DNA from: Conoideocrella luteorostrata
Taxonomy: Eukaryota > Ascomycota > Sordariomycetes > Hypocreales > Clavicipitaceae
NCBI GenBank assembly: GCA_032433595.1
Contig: JASWJB010000090.1
Location: 62,001-126,000, forward strand
Direction: 5' to 3'
Length of the DNA: 64,000 nt
The notes beneath the pieces were generated by a model. That model was given only the letters and a program-made list of their open reading frames with translations. It had not been told where the DNA came from and did no database searches. Of the stretch, positions 11,054 through 22,130 are shown one piece after another (within the stretch, counting starts at the first letter, position 1; every line of letters starts with the position of its first letter). A program made the translations under genes and the position numbers.

Positions 11054-11610
11054 AGTTGGGGACCTCCGCATCCGGTTTTTTTAGAAAAGTTGTTGCGGCG
11101 AGATGAAACAATTTGTGATGCAGATCGAGCGAGTGCCTGACTGAGACGCCATCCGCCAGTGACGACATGTGTATTTTGGCCCCCAACAACAAAGTCTATG
11201 CATGCACATAGATCATGGCCAACGGCCCACCCCCCCGACGGTCAACAGTAGCTATGCCTTGCAGAAAGCCTGGCAGGTTAGACCTTCGTTGCGTCGCAAT
11301 GGGCGGATTCTAATATAGGCACATGGGCGAATAGGCAGACAGCCGCCCAAATGCGAGCTCTGTTATGTGTCCATCTCCTGCAGCGGCGCATGTGCGTTGT
11401 ATATAGCGCCTACATCGGCGATTGACGAATTTGGCCCATTACCTACCTACCACTGTGCCTCCTCCTCTTCTTCCGTCATGGCGCCCATCCCAGGGTTTTT
11501 TTATTCGCTCTCTGCTAACTATATGCGGGCCAAAATGTCTATTATAAGTAGCCCCGATCCTTTCGCCTCGCCACCCCTTTCTACTGCTGGTCAATCCAAG
11601 CTTGCCCAAG
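11054..11610. other. Intergenic, upstream region of the membrane protein gene
   Basis: Contains a C run near 11228 and a CT-rich stretch before the start codon at 11611. No gene is supported. The open frame at 11367-11636 overlaps the next gene start and is not family-like. Confidence 0.5.
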
Positions 11611-13831
11611 ATGAGCGAAGCTGTAAATGCGGATAACACCACCCATCATGTTAACACCTCATCGCCGCACTTGGCCAGACAAGACGCAGCGGCAAGACGA
11701 GAGAATATACGACAAGACAGTGACCAACAGCATGGAAAGAGCAGCCAGCCAAAGCGCCGTCTTTTGCGGCCAACATTTATATTATTCCTCGTTATCCCTT
11801 ATTCAGCCCTCACAATCATTTCCTGGGTCATTATTTGCCGTCATTCCGTTCTTTTCGTTCCCCAAAACCCGTTGGAAGTCGACCGAGTATATGTTCATGG
11901 CGGTTTTAAACGTGCTGCAGCGTACATCCGCGCGGCTCGGGTCATGCAATCTGTCACTTCGGTTCTTACCATCCCACTTACCTCTGCTGTCTGTACCAGG
12001 GCCGCTGTAATATACATGCAGCGTAGGAATGAAATGGCAGGAAATGGTCCCAGCTTGAGACAGACCATGGTTTTGGCAGATAAAGGGTGGTCAGATCCGG
12101 TCATTCTATGGAAGCTGGTGAGTGGCCATTGGCCGCAATATGGATCTCGTTTTTTGTTGATGGCTATTTTTGCAAATGTCCTAGGTGCGTCTACGGCCCA
12201 GTTTGACCCTAACTTGAAATCCAGCGTGGGCTCTCAATGTAAACAATATATAAACTTACACCTTCTATCCAGGAGCAAGTATTTCGCCGCTACAACAAGT
12301 CTTTATGTCATTTCAAACGGTCAAGGTGCCCTGGTCTGGTAGATGTTTGATGGAACCGAGAACCCTTGCTGGCCTGTACAAAGCGGCAACATTCGTCACC
12401 ATCACCATTGTCCCCTCGACATTAACAGACACGCGGATCAAGCTAGAGTCGACAGCGTTTCACGATCGGCAGCAGTACCTTTGGACGGTGGATTGCGACG
12501 CAGATACATGTGAAACTGCGAATGACTTCACGGATTTTAGTCTGCCGTGGCCCAAATACGACCAGTTCTGGAGCCAGGTTCCGCATGGTTTCAATACGGG
12601 GTTAATAGAGCAATACGCACTGCGGTTCAATTCAACGGCACACTTGCAGCCAATTTCCGCCGAAGATTATCCTGAAAACTGCGAAAATATGGTCGGCGCC
12701 TTCCATATTATCCACAATTATAACTCATCAAAATTTGAGGCGTGTATGCCTGCTGACATGAGGCGAATTCCATGGAAGCCTCAGGTGTCGCGGCAAGACT
12801 TCCGAGAAGAATTGTACCTCAGAGCCACCATTGGAGATTATAAGCCTCACTCTTTCGTTGAACCAATTGATAAAGGCCTTCATTTAGTTAAATTTGCTCT
12901 TGACACGACTGCAGGATACTTCCAACTTCCTAGCTTCGCAAACGGCGGTCATCCTGGTCGCCTACTCCAAGGTGATCCCTTCACAGACGACGGCAGCCAG
13001 TTTCAGTCTCCCAGACACAGATATTCTGAAACACATGATCCTCCTTGGAACACCAACATGGGGAACACAACAGATCCCGTGCTCCTCAATACAATGAAAG
13101 GGCCTCTTTTCGATGTGGCGTTAGCCTTGTTTGGTCAAGGATCGGTTGCAGATATTCATGCAGTCATAGGCAGCAAGTCTCCGCCATATCAAGTGACCCA
13201 TTTTCATTCTTGTTTACCAAAGTATCCTTTACAAGATATACTTAATTATGAATTCCCCTTCATCTCCTGCAATTCCCCAAGAAACCTGTCTTCAAATGAC
13301 AGAGAGCTTTACGCTGTAGGCTATCTCTGGCCGTTCCTCAATCCATCTGCAGGTAGGGCGGTAGAACATGCTATCAATGTTGCCGCAGTTCTCTCCATCG
13401 AAGCAATGATGCAAAGACGAGAGCCTTCATACTCGGGTGACTCATTTTCCATCTCGTACGATATGGGTATGGATATTAGCTCTGTGCATATGTCAAAGAG
13501 TACTATGATCATTGTTTCAATCTTGATGGGCGTGTATCTGGGATTCGTCATCGTGCTTAGTGGTTACAGTGTGAAAAAAGGGCGATGGGCAATCTCACTT
13601 GACTCGTTTGCCATGATGCGCATCGGTGCTACATTAAGCAGCAGCTTTCCCCTGTTGCCGGTTAAAGACATTGACCAAGTTGAAACTCTGGATACTCTGC
13701 CAGGATGGATCGGAGATACAATTGATGGGAAGACTAGGTTGGTTGGGGAGCTGGGTTGGGGTGCTGAATATCCGCTCAACAGCCACGGCAGGTATTACTT
13801 TTATGACCACGATCCAGCTAAGAGTAAATGA
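11611..13831 (+). CDS. Large fungal multi-segment membrane protein, conserved hypothetical
   Basis: Two exons, 11611-12184 and 12273-13831 (intron 12185-12272, GTGCGT to CCAG), encode 710 residues. The splice gives a smooth NVLGASISPLQQVF join at a membrane segment, and the alternative donor at 12239 would leave a 37-base intron. Hydrophobic segments lie at about 52-77, 110-138 and 180-205, followed by a long extracytoplasmic loop of about 400 residues with several Asn-X-Ser/Thr sites and paired cysteines, then a last span (TMIIVSILMGVYLGFVIVLS) and a cytosolic tail. This layout is seen in a lineage-expanded fungal family of unknown role. No enzymatic motif is visible. Confidence 0.8.
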
Positions 13832-15901
13832 TGTGCTGATATATATCAAGAAGGGAGGGCTAAAACTAACTCTATCTATATACCTAATTTGAAACGATTT
13901 GCGACCAGATTTGCGGCTATGTCTCCGAGAACTCACTAGAAGGCGGCTGTCAACGTATTTGTAGTTTGAGCTATAGTTATGAGAGCTACGTTGACTATAA
14001 ATACACTGTTTAAGGCTAACTAAAATTATTCTTGTTAGAGAAATTCCTCACTCCACGCAGCTACCCTAGGGGATGCTTAAATTCCCGCACAAAGTATCCT
14101 ATTGCCTCCTCCACTGCGGAGTGGTTAAGAGGAACGGGCTTATGCTCGGATGGCGTAGCGCTAGCACTGCTTTAGCCCCTGTGGGATCAATCTATCACAA
14201 ATAGAAGGAATTAGCTAGCTCTTAATTAGTATCTACCGAAACGGGGCCCGTTCCCAAATTGTCTTATGCAGCTAATAATTACCTGCAAGCGTCTAAGCAG
14301 AGTAATAATATGTACAAGAACTAAAGCAGAGTTTACCACTATATTCTCTTCTCCTTTTTTTTTTAAAAACTTTCTTTTAAAAGCATTCCACTGTAAAATC
14401 AACTGCGAGCTTTCAACTCCTCTTAGTATAGTTCAAAAAATAGGGCAATGGTCAGGGTTGCCAGAGCCTTACGCAAATAAGGTGTCCCGCCGGCAATAGC
14501 ACGACAGGTTAGACCCTGAGTGAGACTCGGCTGATGGCTTTGTGCGTTGTCAAGACATAATTGATCGCGACCGTTGCCGCGATACCCTTGTCCAATAGTT
14601 GCCTATACAACCAACCACGTCGTGGTTAGTACACGTACTAGAGGATATTACCGGACAGATCCAGGGGACCTCTCCACTTACCCCGTTAATTCTTCCTCTT
14701 TGTAACAAGATTGTTAGGTAGATTAAGTAAGTCTTCCCAAACCCCCACAACAGTGGTCATTAACCGCCTCTAGTGATTGCTACCATTGCAATTATTCGCT
14801 TATCCTTTTGCCCTGTGGCGTTATAGTCGGCCAGGCTGTAGCATTATACCACCTTCACGTCAGCTAACCTTCCGCGATGGTGACTTCGAGAGTTAGCGCC
14901 ACAAGATTCATACCGGCGGATTCTTGAGCCTAAAATTACTACTTTATTGCGCGCAAGACTGCGGAATTCTAAGAAGGCTCTTCCAGAGAAGCTAGCTATT
15001 AGCTATATTTAAGAGGCAAGCACCTAAATTAATAACCGAGTCAGAAAGGGTGTCGAGTAAGAGAAATTCAGGTCAGTGCCAGGAAATCCCAACAAATTGA
15101 CTTGTCCCAAGCAGCTGCTAAACAGGGCCAAGGAAAGTATCACCCAAAGTGTTTGCTAACTTAGCGTCTTGACACAGTGGCGGTGGACTACTCCGTAGAT
15201 TCAGCATAGTTCTTGGAACCAGAATAACAACTAGAGAACGCTTTACAAGTCGGAAACTACAATCCAGACTCCCAGCTCGGAAATAAGTGGACTGATCTAC
15301 CCGCACAAGCTCAGAGCTCGTGGAAAGATAGGAGCATCTAGAGCTCCTGTTCAGAGCACTAGACTCCACAACGACATAAACGTCCAAGTTATCGCAGACC
15401 AGCTAACCGCCTCTAATAATGCGACTGAGCCACCAACTTCGCTTATTATGGAGGCACCTCCGAATGGTCTTGACTCTTAAGTGGGCTCAGCTCCACAGCA
15501 CTCGACCCCAGGACCTTCCCCAGGCACTCAGCCGTCAACGCTCAATTTCAATCAGACCTTCGGCAACATAGCATAGTTCATACTACCGACCATGTTTGTC
15601 TCCCAGCCAGAACTGACGCATGCACTCCATGACTCGACTCTGGCGGCTGTGTCGCGGCGTTTGAGTTGACGGGTTCACTTCGTGATTCCGAGGGAGTATG
15701 GCAGAGAGACATCAGGCTGCGGGAGATGTAACTAAGTAGGCGAGTTTTAAACATCCGGAAATCAGTTACTAATTATGCAGAGACGTGGCTATACGACCAC
15801 TTGTGAATACTGACGGTCCACATCGAAAATTTTCATTAAATACTGCAGTACATTCGCATTGAACGCCAAAAGAACGAGGATTTCTTCTTTAAAAAGTGAA
15901 T
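13832..15901. other. 2-kb gene-free stretch, probably old repeat sequence
   Basis: No convincing gene. A tRNA-like stretch at about 14113-14196 fails as a tRNA. Between about 15030 and 15560 the plus strand is rich in Ser/Thr/Pro codons but broken by stops, like a decayed element or gene. AACCACG-T-CGTGGTT near 14613-14627 is a short hairpin. A TACTCCGTA motif lies at 15189-15197. Confidence 0.4.
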
Positions 15902-17038
15902 TTATTTCGCATCGTTCTTCAGACATGGTTCATGTCCAGTAGTGTCTGGCTTGGGTGCCTCTATTTCCCTGGAATACCACTCTCTACCGTTGAAATATTC
16001 ATTGGTGTCGGCCGCATACAGATCACCATCATCCAAAACGCACCATCCATCTAACTTTTTGATAACTTTGGGTATCCTCGGTAGCTCAGGTAAGCTCGCA
16101 ACAGCAACACAAGGATACGGTGAAGGGAGGACCGGTGGTGGTGTATCCCTTGGTTTGGTGTACCATTGTTCTCCGATGGTATAAAGCTTATTGTCAGGGT
16201 TGTAAATCTCGCCCGTAGATAATTTTGCATTTGTGCCATTGCAGCCGCTAAACTGAGCCCTTATGTCATACTCTCGAAATTTGACCTCGCTATATGGTGC
16301 ATCCAGTCCCTTAAATAGTGGCAATGTAACATTGCACGGAACCACAGGTGAGAGACAGGAAGGTAGAGCAAACTTCACAAAAGAATCACAAGTATCATGC
16401 TCCTTGCATGGATTTATAATCCTGTCGCAGTCGACAAGCCGCAGATTTTCACAGGATGCCTGAAGAGTAATATGCCAAGTCCATGTTTGGATTTGACAAT
16501 GGTGCCAAGCAGGGCATGTGTATGTATTAGTTATCTCGGAAGTCCAAGTTTTAGATTCGGTTGCTTGTTCGTTTATCTCGGACGTGACTGAGCCGCCAAT
16601 ATAGCCTAGAGGGTTGATAGTGGTTTGGATTCCTATGCTCCAGCCCTGGGACAGCGTGGTTGTTGTTGCGTGAGATTTGCTGACAGACATTAATACCGGG
16701 TGGCTTCCCGAAGTAGATTCCGACTCAATATAGATATTATACCAAGAAGAGGCCCTTGTAGTGTTTGGAATAACAGCATGACGATTTATAAGTGTAGCTC
16801 TCACGCACCCATCAAGGAATCCCAGGGAAAAATCCTTCCAGCAAGGGAACTCTGTATCAGAAAACACTTCACGGAAAGGTGGTCTTGCGTCATCCACTTG
16901 AACTTGTTCCTCGATAGATTTTTTTTTAGTTTCCACGTCGTCAAAATTTTCTGGGTGCTGATATGGCTTTATGTTTGCCACGTTTTGTTGTTTGGCGAGG
17001 ACTATCGTTGCGAACAAAAAATATAAAATATGAAGCAT
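15902..17038 (-). CDS. Secreted cysteine-rich protein, possible beta-pore-forming fold
   Basis: A 378-residue intronless protein. I start it at the ATG ending at 17038 because it opens with a clean signal peptide (MLHILYFLFATIVLA); an upstream in-frame ATG at 17098 adds 20 non-signal residues. After an acidic spacer it has about 14 cysteines. Residues about 120-200 alternate Ser/Thr with hydrophobic residues (SVSKSHATTTTLSQGWSIGI, later GGSVTSEINEQATESKTW), which recalls the stem strands of aerolysin-like proteins. The C-terminal part is Pro- and Cys-rich. Function is not established: it could be a pore former, an effector or a wall protein. A large palindrome sits 80-200 bases upstream of the start. 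Confidence 0.72.
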   Translation of the reverse strand: MLHILYFLFATIVLAKQQNVANIKPYQHPENFDDVETKKKSIEEQVQVDDARPPFREVFSDTEFPCWKDFSLGFLDGCVRATLINRHAVIPNTTRASSWYNIYIESESTSGSHPVLMSVSKSHATTTTLSQGWSIGIQTTINPLGYIGGSVTSEINEQATESKTWTSEITNTYTCPAWHHCQIQTWTWHITLQASCENLRLVDCDRIINPCKEHDTCDSFVKFALPSCLSPVVPCNVTLPLFKGLDAPYSEVKFREYDIRAQFSGCNGTNAKLSTGEIYNPDNKLYTIGEQWYTKPRDTPPPVLPSPYPCVAVASLPELPRIPKVIKKLDGWCVLDDGDLYAADTNEYFNGREWYSREIEAPKPDTTGHEPCLKNDAK

Positions 17039-17118
17039 AGCTGCTATGAAGCACGGATGGCGGCACAGCGCTGAGATGTCAGGGAGAATAGAGAGCAATC
17101 AACACGGTCTGTGGTCTT

Positions 17119-17236
17119 GATATATGTTCCGGGCCAGTCACGAATACATCCACCTTACGAATGGACCCGGCCATTCGCGGACCGCGCGTGCCAATCGCGA
17201 AGTGGATGTATCCGTGACTGGCCCGGAACATATATC
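17119..17236. repeat. Long palindrome with 35-bp arms and an internal hairpin
   Basis: Left arm 17119-17153 and right arm 17202-17236 are complementary at 34 of 35 positions (core ATATATGTTCCGGGCCAGTC). The 48-base centre holds a second stem, CGAATGG/CCATTCG, around ACCCGG. The element lies in the promoter region of the secreted-protein gene starting at 17038. No clear target duplication flanks it, so it may be a foldback element or a regulatory cruciform. Confidence 0.88.
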
Positions 17237-17239
17237 CAC

Positions 17240-18774
17240 TTCCGCTGTTTAGTTATACGGGATTGACTGGGTTCTCATCACCTATAAGTGGGGCATTTAT
17301 AGATGGCCCAGCACGTTTTGCTAATGGCGCTGCTGATGATACCATGAAGTGGAAATGGTTCTCACCGCTGGCAATTTTTGTCGTAGAACACAAGACCGGG
17401 ATGTTTCATTAATCACTAACTTCGGGCCGATCCAAAAGTTACCAATCACTTTGCATTTTTCCACCTATGTATGGGCCCAATGATTTGGGGGAAATCACTG
17501 TGGAGTTTTAAAATAAAACACCACATTAAGTTTTGTTCGCTATTTAGAACGTTCACGGGGATCTTTTTATTAACTGCACGGAGAAATAAAGACACCGATA
17601 TCAAGAACATTGGAACAATAATAGCCTTCTTGGCCTCTCTACTGCAAGATGGGTGTTTTTACCCGAGATGCTCCCGTTTTGCAGTCAAAACGTAAAAACG
17701 GGATTATTATGGACTACAATGACCACTATGTAGGATAATATTCATTTCTCAAATCTACCAGCCGTAGTAGTCATCAATTTCCGTAGCTCACACTCTTTCA
17801 CACTCATCCGCCTTCTCCTTTGAGACACTCGATAGGCATCGCTTCCTGCAGGGTTCGACAATAATAGGTTGATTGTTTAAACAAACGTATAGTACTTGCG
17901 TCAAAGTATCTTCGCTTTGTTTTGTTATGGCCTTGGGAAGCTCATCCGCTGAAAAGCCATCTGTTATCTAATATTTCAGTTCAAGAAAGTTACATAATTA
18001 GGCTATGAGCTTACCTTTTTTTTTGAGTAGAGTTGCACGGCAGTAACGGACTCCATTCTCGCACCTCAGCACTGGCGAAGTAACCGCCGTGGGAAGAACG
18101 TTGGCGAAGGCGATGGCAGAATGGCTGGCCATTGTTGAATGTTTAAAGAGCAGTAGGAGTCCTTGAAAGATTTAAGGAAAGAGAAGAACCAACAAAGCCT
18201 ATGTAATATACTTCGTCGTTGTATTTGCCACAGTTAGATAAACCAAAATATTTTGCAAGTTGCACTATGTTAAAATGCATTACAAGTTTTGTCCATCGCA
18301 TTGGGCAAATACTTCAATGTCTTGGGCACAGGAAATTACGAGCAATACTGCACACCCCAGAAGATATAGCACTGACTGAAATTATCGGCTCATTTTCCTC
18401 TATTTCATTTTTCAGCTCCTATTCCACTGCACATGTTAAGAGACAAAAAAGCCTTTTCCCGATGAGTTTGAAATCTATATTAGTCGCTGGTATTGCAAAT
18501 TTAGCCTACATGGCCCCCACACTGTCCAAACCTCCGGTTCGCGTAAGTGTCGTATGATTATGGGCTACTCCCGGGACTTGCTGAATTTTGCATGGGAATC
18601 TTTCCTCCATCCTGCAAAATAGTGTGGAATATTGTAGGCAACTCACATAATCAAGTATAAAATCCACAGCAGTTCCCATGTATCACAGATGAGAGTCTTG
18701 CCCTAACTTTTTGTGAATCCTATATTCCAACAGCGTTCTGACACCTATTTATCTTACATACTGCAAGAAGTAAC
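17240..18774. other. Intergenic, no supported gene
   Basis: AT-rich sequence with short open frames at 17471-17695 and 18219-18557 (+), neither with family resemblance nor splice structure. The last 150 bases form the probable promoter of the peptide-precursor gene at 18775. Confidence 0.5.
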
Positions 18775-19469
18775 ATGTTTTCTACTCACAGGCTAGTATT
18801 TATTCAGATATCCCTGTACTTTACCTTATGGGTTTGTCTTTGCAATGCTGCTCCTGTGCCAGGACAAGCGTTGGGCAAGCTCAAGGACATGATGACAAAG
18901 CCAAAATCTCCGACTTACACATCTTTCAAAACTGAACTCTATGTCGACAGTGAGTCTGAGGGAGCTCCTCGCACGACAGCGAGCTTTCCTCCGGCTTCAG
19001 TGGCCAAGACCGATATAAAACCGTCTGTCAAGCTTCCATCAGATAAAAAATTAGCGCCTCTTCGCAATATTGGAGACACTCTCGGCCGTGTTGGTGGCTC
19101 CGTTCGAAATTCTTTTCGCCGCGTTAAAGCTTCTGCTATGCGTCTCAGGAAACTCCCAAATGGCAAGCAATACAGAGCTAGTGATCGGGAGGCTCTATTC
19201 GACGACGACGACTCTCTTGCTGATGTGAGGAAACTCCCAAACGGGAAAATGTATGGAGACGTAAGAAAGCACCCCAATTCCCTAGAAGACGATATTGCCG
19301 GTTACCTAAACTTTCATCTCTTCAGGTTGATTTACATCCAGTGCCAGGGAAAACCACACCCTCATATGACTGGAGCGATAAACATAATGTGTTAGCTGAT
19401 ACGCATGACGAAGATGTCCTATTCGATATTAGTGATAGCTTAGGGGGGGATAAATTAAAAGTTGCCTAA
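18775..19469 (+). CDS. Secreted basic precursor with repeated RKLPNGKxY peptides
   Basis: Two exons, 18775-19260 and 19326-19469 (intron 19261-19325, donor GTAAGA, acceptor CTTCAG), encode 209 residues; without splicing the frame drifts into a poor C-terminus. A signal peptide spans about 1-26 (hydrophobic run ending LCNAAP). The middle is Lys/Ser/Pro-rich with dibasic sites (DKK, FRRVK). A motif is then repeated: LRKLPNGKQY followed by an acidic spacer EALFDDDDSLAD, then VRKLPNGKMY followed by another spacer, and the C-terminus ends with a third acidic unit (DVLFDISDSLGG). This layout suits a secreted precursor cut by a Kex2-like protease into small peptides, or an effector with short repeats. 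I see no modifying enzyme beside it. Family not recognised. Confidence 0.7.
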
Positions 19470-19530
19470 AAACTATAAGATAGTAGACAAAGCATACGCG
19501 CTCTACTAGTAATAAATAGCAGAGTAGTTT

Positions 19531-19724
19531 TGTTGCATTATGTGCCTTTATACGTGTGAGGGAGCAATTTACAAGTATCAATCGGCAGGAATAGATGAAT
19601 TTGAATGCGAATTAATTAAATTGAAGAGCCTTGAAAGTGATGACTTCTGACGATGATCGTGATGCCTCTTATATAGTCCTTCAGCAGCCGGAACATTCCT
19701 TTGAATTTAGTGGCCTTAGGCCTA
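19531..19724 (+). repeat. LTR-like dispersed repeat, family C, copy 1
   Basis: Begins TGTTGCATTATGTGCC, contains a TATA-like CTTATATAGTCC and ends in GAATTTAGTGGCC followed by GGCCTA-type sequence. A diverged copy lies at 23292-23505 in the same orientation, sharing the start, the ATAGATGAATTT block and the end. Ends and TATA box suggest a degenerate LTR, but I found no target duplication. Confidence 0.55.
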
Positions 19725-19938
19725 TAATTTTAAGTAGCAACAGCTATGTATTCGAGTGGTCATAAAAGTGTGTGTATTGAATAAGTTGATAATGATTATT
19801 ATTCTGACCTTCCTCGACTGGCCTGAAGTCCTCCTACTTAAAGCATCTTTCTTCCTCCCATATCTCTATTAACTCCTTTACCTCCAATATCTCCCTAATC
19901 TCCAGTATCTCCGGTACCCCTATTATTCAACAGCACGC

Positions 19939-20019
19939 TGTCACAGGAAAATATGAACCTATTTTAGGGTCACAACTACACATGAAAAGTGGCCTCTGGC
20001 TACGCCATTTTTTGTGACA
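19939..20019 (+). mobile_element. 81-bp MITE-like element, copy 2
   Basis: Runs from TGTCACAGGAAAATATGA to ATTTTTTGTGACA and is about 90% identical to the reverse complement of 10966-11048. Its flanks (CACGC and TACAC) do not form a clear duplication, so it is probably the older copy or has lost its flank. Confidence 0.75.
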
Positions 20020-20344
20020 TACACTCTGTCCCATGGCAAGAGGGATCGGATAAATTAACTGCATTATATTTAGCATTGAAAAATTATACGTGGAAGCAAT
20101 TTGTCACTTACCAAACCGTACATGTAAGCATTCTGCGAATCTCTGTATTGCAATATAGAAGTTTACCAGCAAGCTAGAAAACGTCACGACACCCGCAATA
20201 AACTTCCTAGAAGACCTCAACCCCAAGCACTTTGGTCGTGCCGATTGTAAAAGTAGCAAGGAAGAATCTAGCGAGTGTCACGTGAGAAGCTATGGATGTC
20301 TGATAAGTGGAATTGTCCTTGTATTCTAGCTATTCTGACGAGGA

Positions 20345-21030
20345 ATTAAACCCCTCTTATAGATGAATTCGAGCTGCTTCTTGTAGCGCGTGACCTCGTT
20401 GGTCCGAATACTCAGAGATCATGGCATTGATATCGGGGCCATAGTCGAGGAGGAGCCGGACAAGCTCAATATCTCCACCTGTGGCGGCTATTTGTAGCGC
20501 CGGTTTCCCACCAATCCCATTTGCTGCAGCATTGACACCAGCACCGAAGTCGAGAAAAAGTTAAACAAGCCTGCTATTTTTACTTCTGACTTCTGCCGGT
20601 AGCACTATTTTTCCGAAATCTTCAGACGCTGCAGCATTAATATCAGCACCGTATGTAAGAAGGTGCTGGACAAGCTCGATGTGGCCTCCTTCAGCCGCAG
20701 CTTGCATTGCTGTCCTTCCTGCATTTCGAGCTGAGGCAGCTTTGATACCAGCACCATAGCCAAGAAGACGCTGGGCAATGCTGATAATTCCACACGCGGC
20801 TGCAACTTGAAAGGGAGTCAATCCATAACCTTCCGTCCCCACTGCATTAATACAGGCACCATAATTGAGTAGAAGTTCGATAAGCTCGACTTTTCCTCGT
20901 CTGACTGCTGCATTCAGCGCTTTGTCTTCAGAATATCCAGACGGCATGGCATTGATATCAGCACCGTAGTTAAGAAAGAGCTAAACAAGATGAGCAATTT
21001 CGCTTCGTGCTGCAATGCATGACACACGTC
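20345..21030 (-). pseudogene. Ankyrin-repeat gene fragment, copy 1
   Basis: The minus strand codes for at least six ankyrin units, for example VELIELLLNYGACIN, AQRLLGYGAGI, IELVQHLLTYGADIN and IELVRLLLDYGPDIN. Two nonsense codons fall at the same place in different units, where LVQLFL reads LV-stop-LFL: TAG near 20983 and TAA near 20566. Both fit C-to-T change of CAG or CAA. Segment 20374-20658 is duplicated in inverted orientation at 28491-28775. No partner domain remains upstream or downstream; the frame closes soon after 20374. Confidence 0.8.
20374..20658 (-). repeat. 285-bp inverted duplicate of 28491-28775
   Basis: By hand alignment the two segments are the same length, with no gaps and 8 substitutions (about 97% identity); 7 of the 8 are transitions. 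Identity ends abruptly on both sides. Both carry the same TAA nonsense codon. Confidence 0.9.
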
Positions 21031-22130
21031 TCTCCTCCATGTCAGACTGTGTGTATCTATATCCTGAATTTTAGCGCAGTTGATATCCAGATAAGCCACA
21101 TCTACTTATGGTAGTCTACGAAAAAGTGACTTTGCTCTAATCTAGGCAATTCTCTGCCTCTCTATCAATACCAAATTCCACAGCAACCCTCGAATTGACG
21201 CTTCTGCCGCCGTGCAACTTGGGAACAATGATACCCTCTCGTATCCAGTTGCCAATACACTTCACCTTCGCCAGGTTCTCGCAGTTTCGCCAACACATGA
21301 TCATGTTGAAGCATATTCTGTCATTCAACGACTTGGTATATAGGCAGGTGCGAGGATAAATACATGCCTGTACTATTCCCGCACAGAATCATGACACTAC
21401 GATCCATCAACTTGGAGTGTCAGACTTAGTTTACCACACAGTCCTAAGCTCAACTTGGCTAAATTGCACGGAAAAATCGTGGTCATAATGATAGAGGTCT
21501 TGCGATAACCGTTTACCGGGTAACGTCGGTAACAATGGCGACAGCCATAGTTACCCACTTAGATCTCGAAATACAGGCAAGTACCCCCCCAAATTTGTTT
21601 AGCAAGAGCGGTTACCCAGTCACGTCCGTTAATAATTTTTTTTTGATGGCCGCGATCCAGTTTGGGGTTTCTCTTCTTCAGCGGTCACAAGTAAAATCCT
21701 GGTACGTAAAAAACATACTGTTTACGTCTGCAAGCTAATATCATCTAGAATTTTTAAGAGAGAATAACTTCGTCTTTTTAAAGTAAGTAAAGTCCTGTAT
21801 CAATGTTAAGTAGAAAGTTTTCTAACATTTGATTATAGCATAATGTAAGTAGATGAGACAGTGGAGCGAGTTTGTTCACACGTCTCAATCATGGCGAGTG
21901 GGTCGGGCCAAGGCTACATTGTCTGTGCGGTATTTATTGGCTTCTGTTACTCAGTGACCGCTCGGAGCAATGCAATCTTCCGAAGTATAGGATGCGTCAA
22001 CCACTGTCGATATTCAATCTTCAATCAAGCACACCATCAATATTTTTGGATGATCAATGCCATAAATTTAAAAACCTCGCTAAGAGAGAAAAAATCCGCT
22101 AGTAACAAACTGACCAAAATAGCGGCTAAG
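21031..22130. other. Gene-free stretch, decayed sequence
   Basis: A minus-strand frame at 21137-21328 has no recognisable domain. A 40-base block at 21911-21950 is shared with 28351-28390. Runs of C and T (about 21586 and 21631) are low-complexity. No gene is supported. Confidence 0.5.

Larger units (their letters stand above)
19470..20344. other. Gene-free stretch with dispersed repeats
   Basis: Holds an LTR-like repeat (19531-19724), a CT-rich tract (about 19810-19925) and a MITE-like element (19939-20019). No gene is supported. Confidence 0.6.

Noticed and set aside
12239..12275. Alternative intron of the membrane protein gene using GTAAAC
   Set aside because: It would be only about 37 bases long and the CCAG acceptor would create a stop; the 12185-12272 intron gives a clean join.
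14113..14196. tRNA-like sequence with GGAGTGGTTAAG and GGGATCAATC
   Set aside because: The A-box-like and B-box-like parts are imperfect and no acceptor, anticodon and T stems could be paired. At most a degenerate tRNA-derived fragment.
15030..15560. Possible retroelement gag remnant
   Set aside because: Composition is suggestive but many stops interrupt it and no zinc knuckle or other motif is visible.
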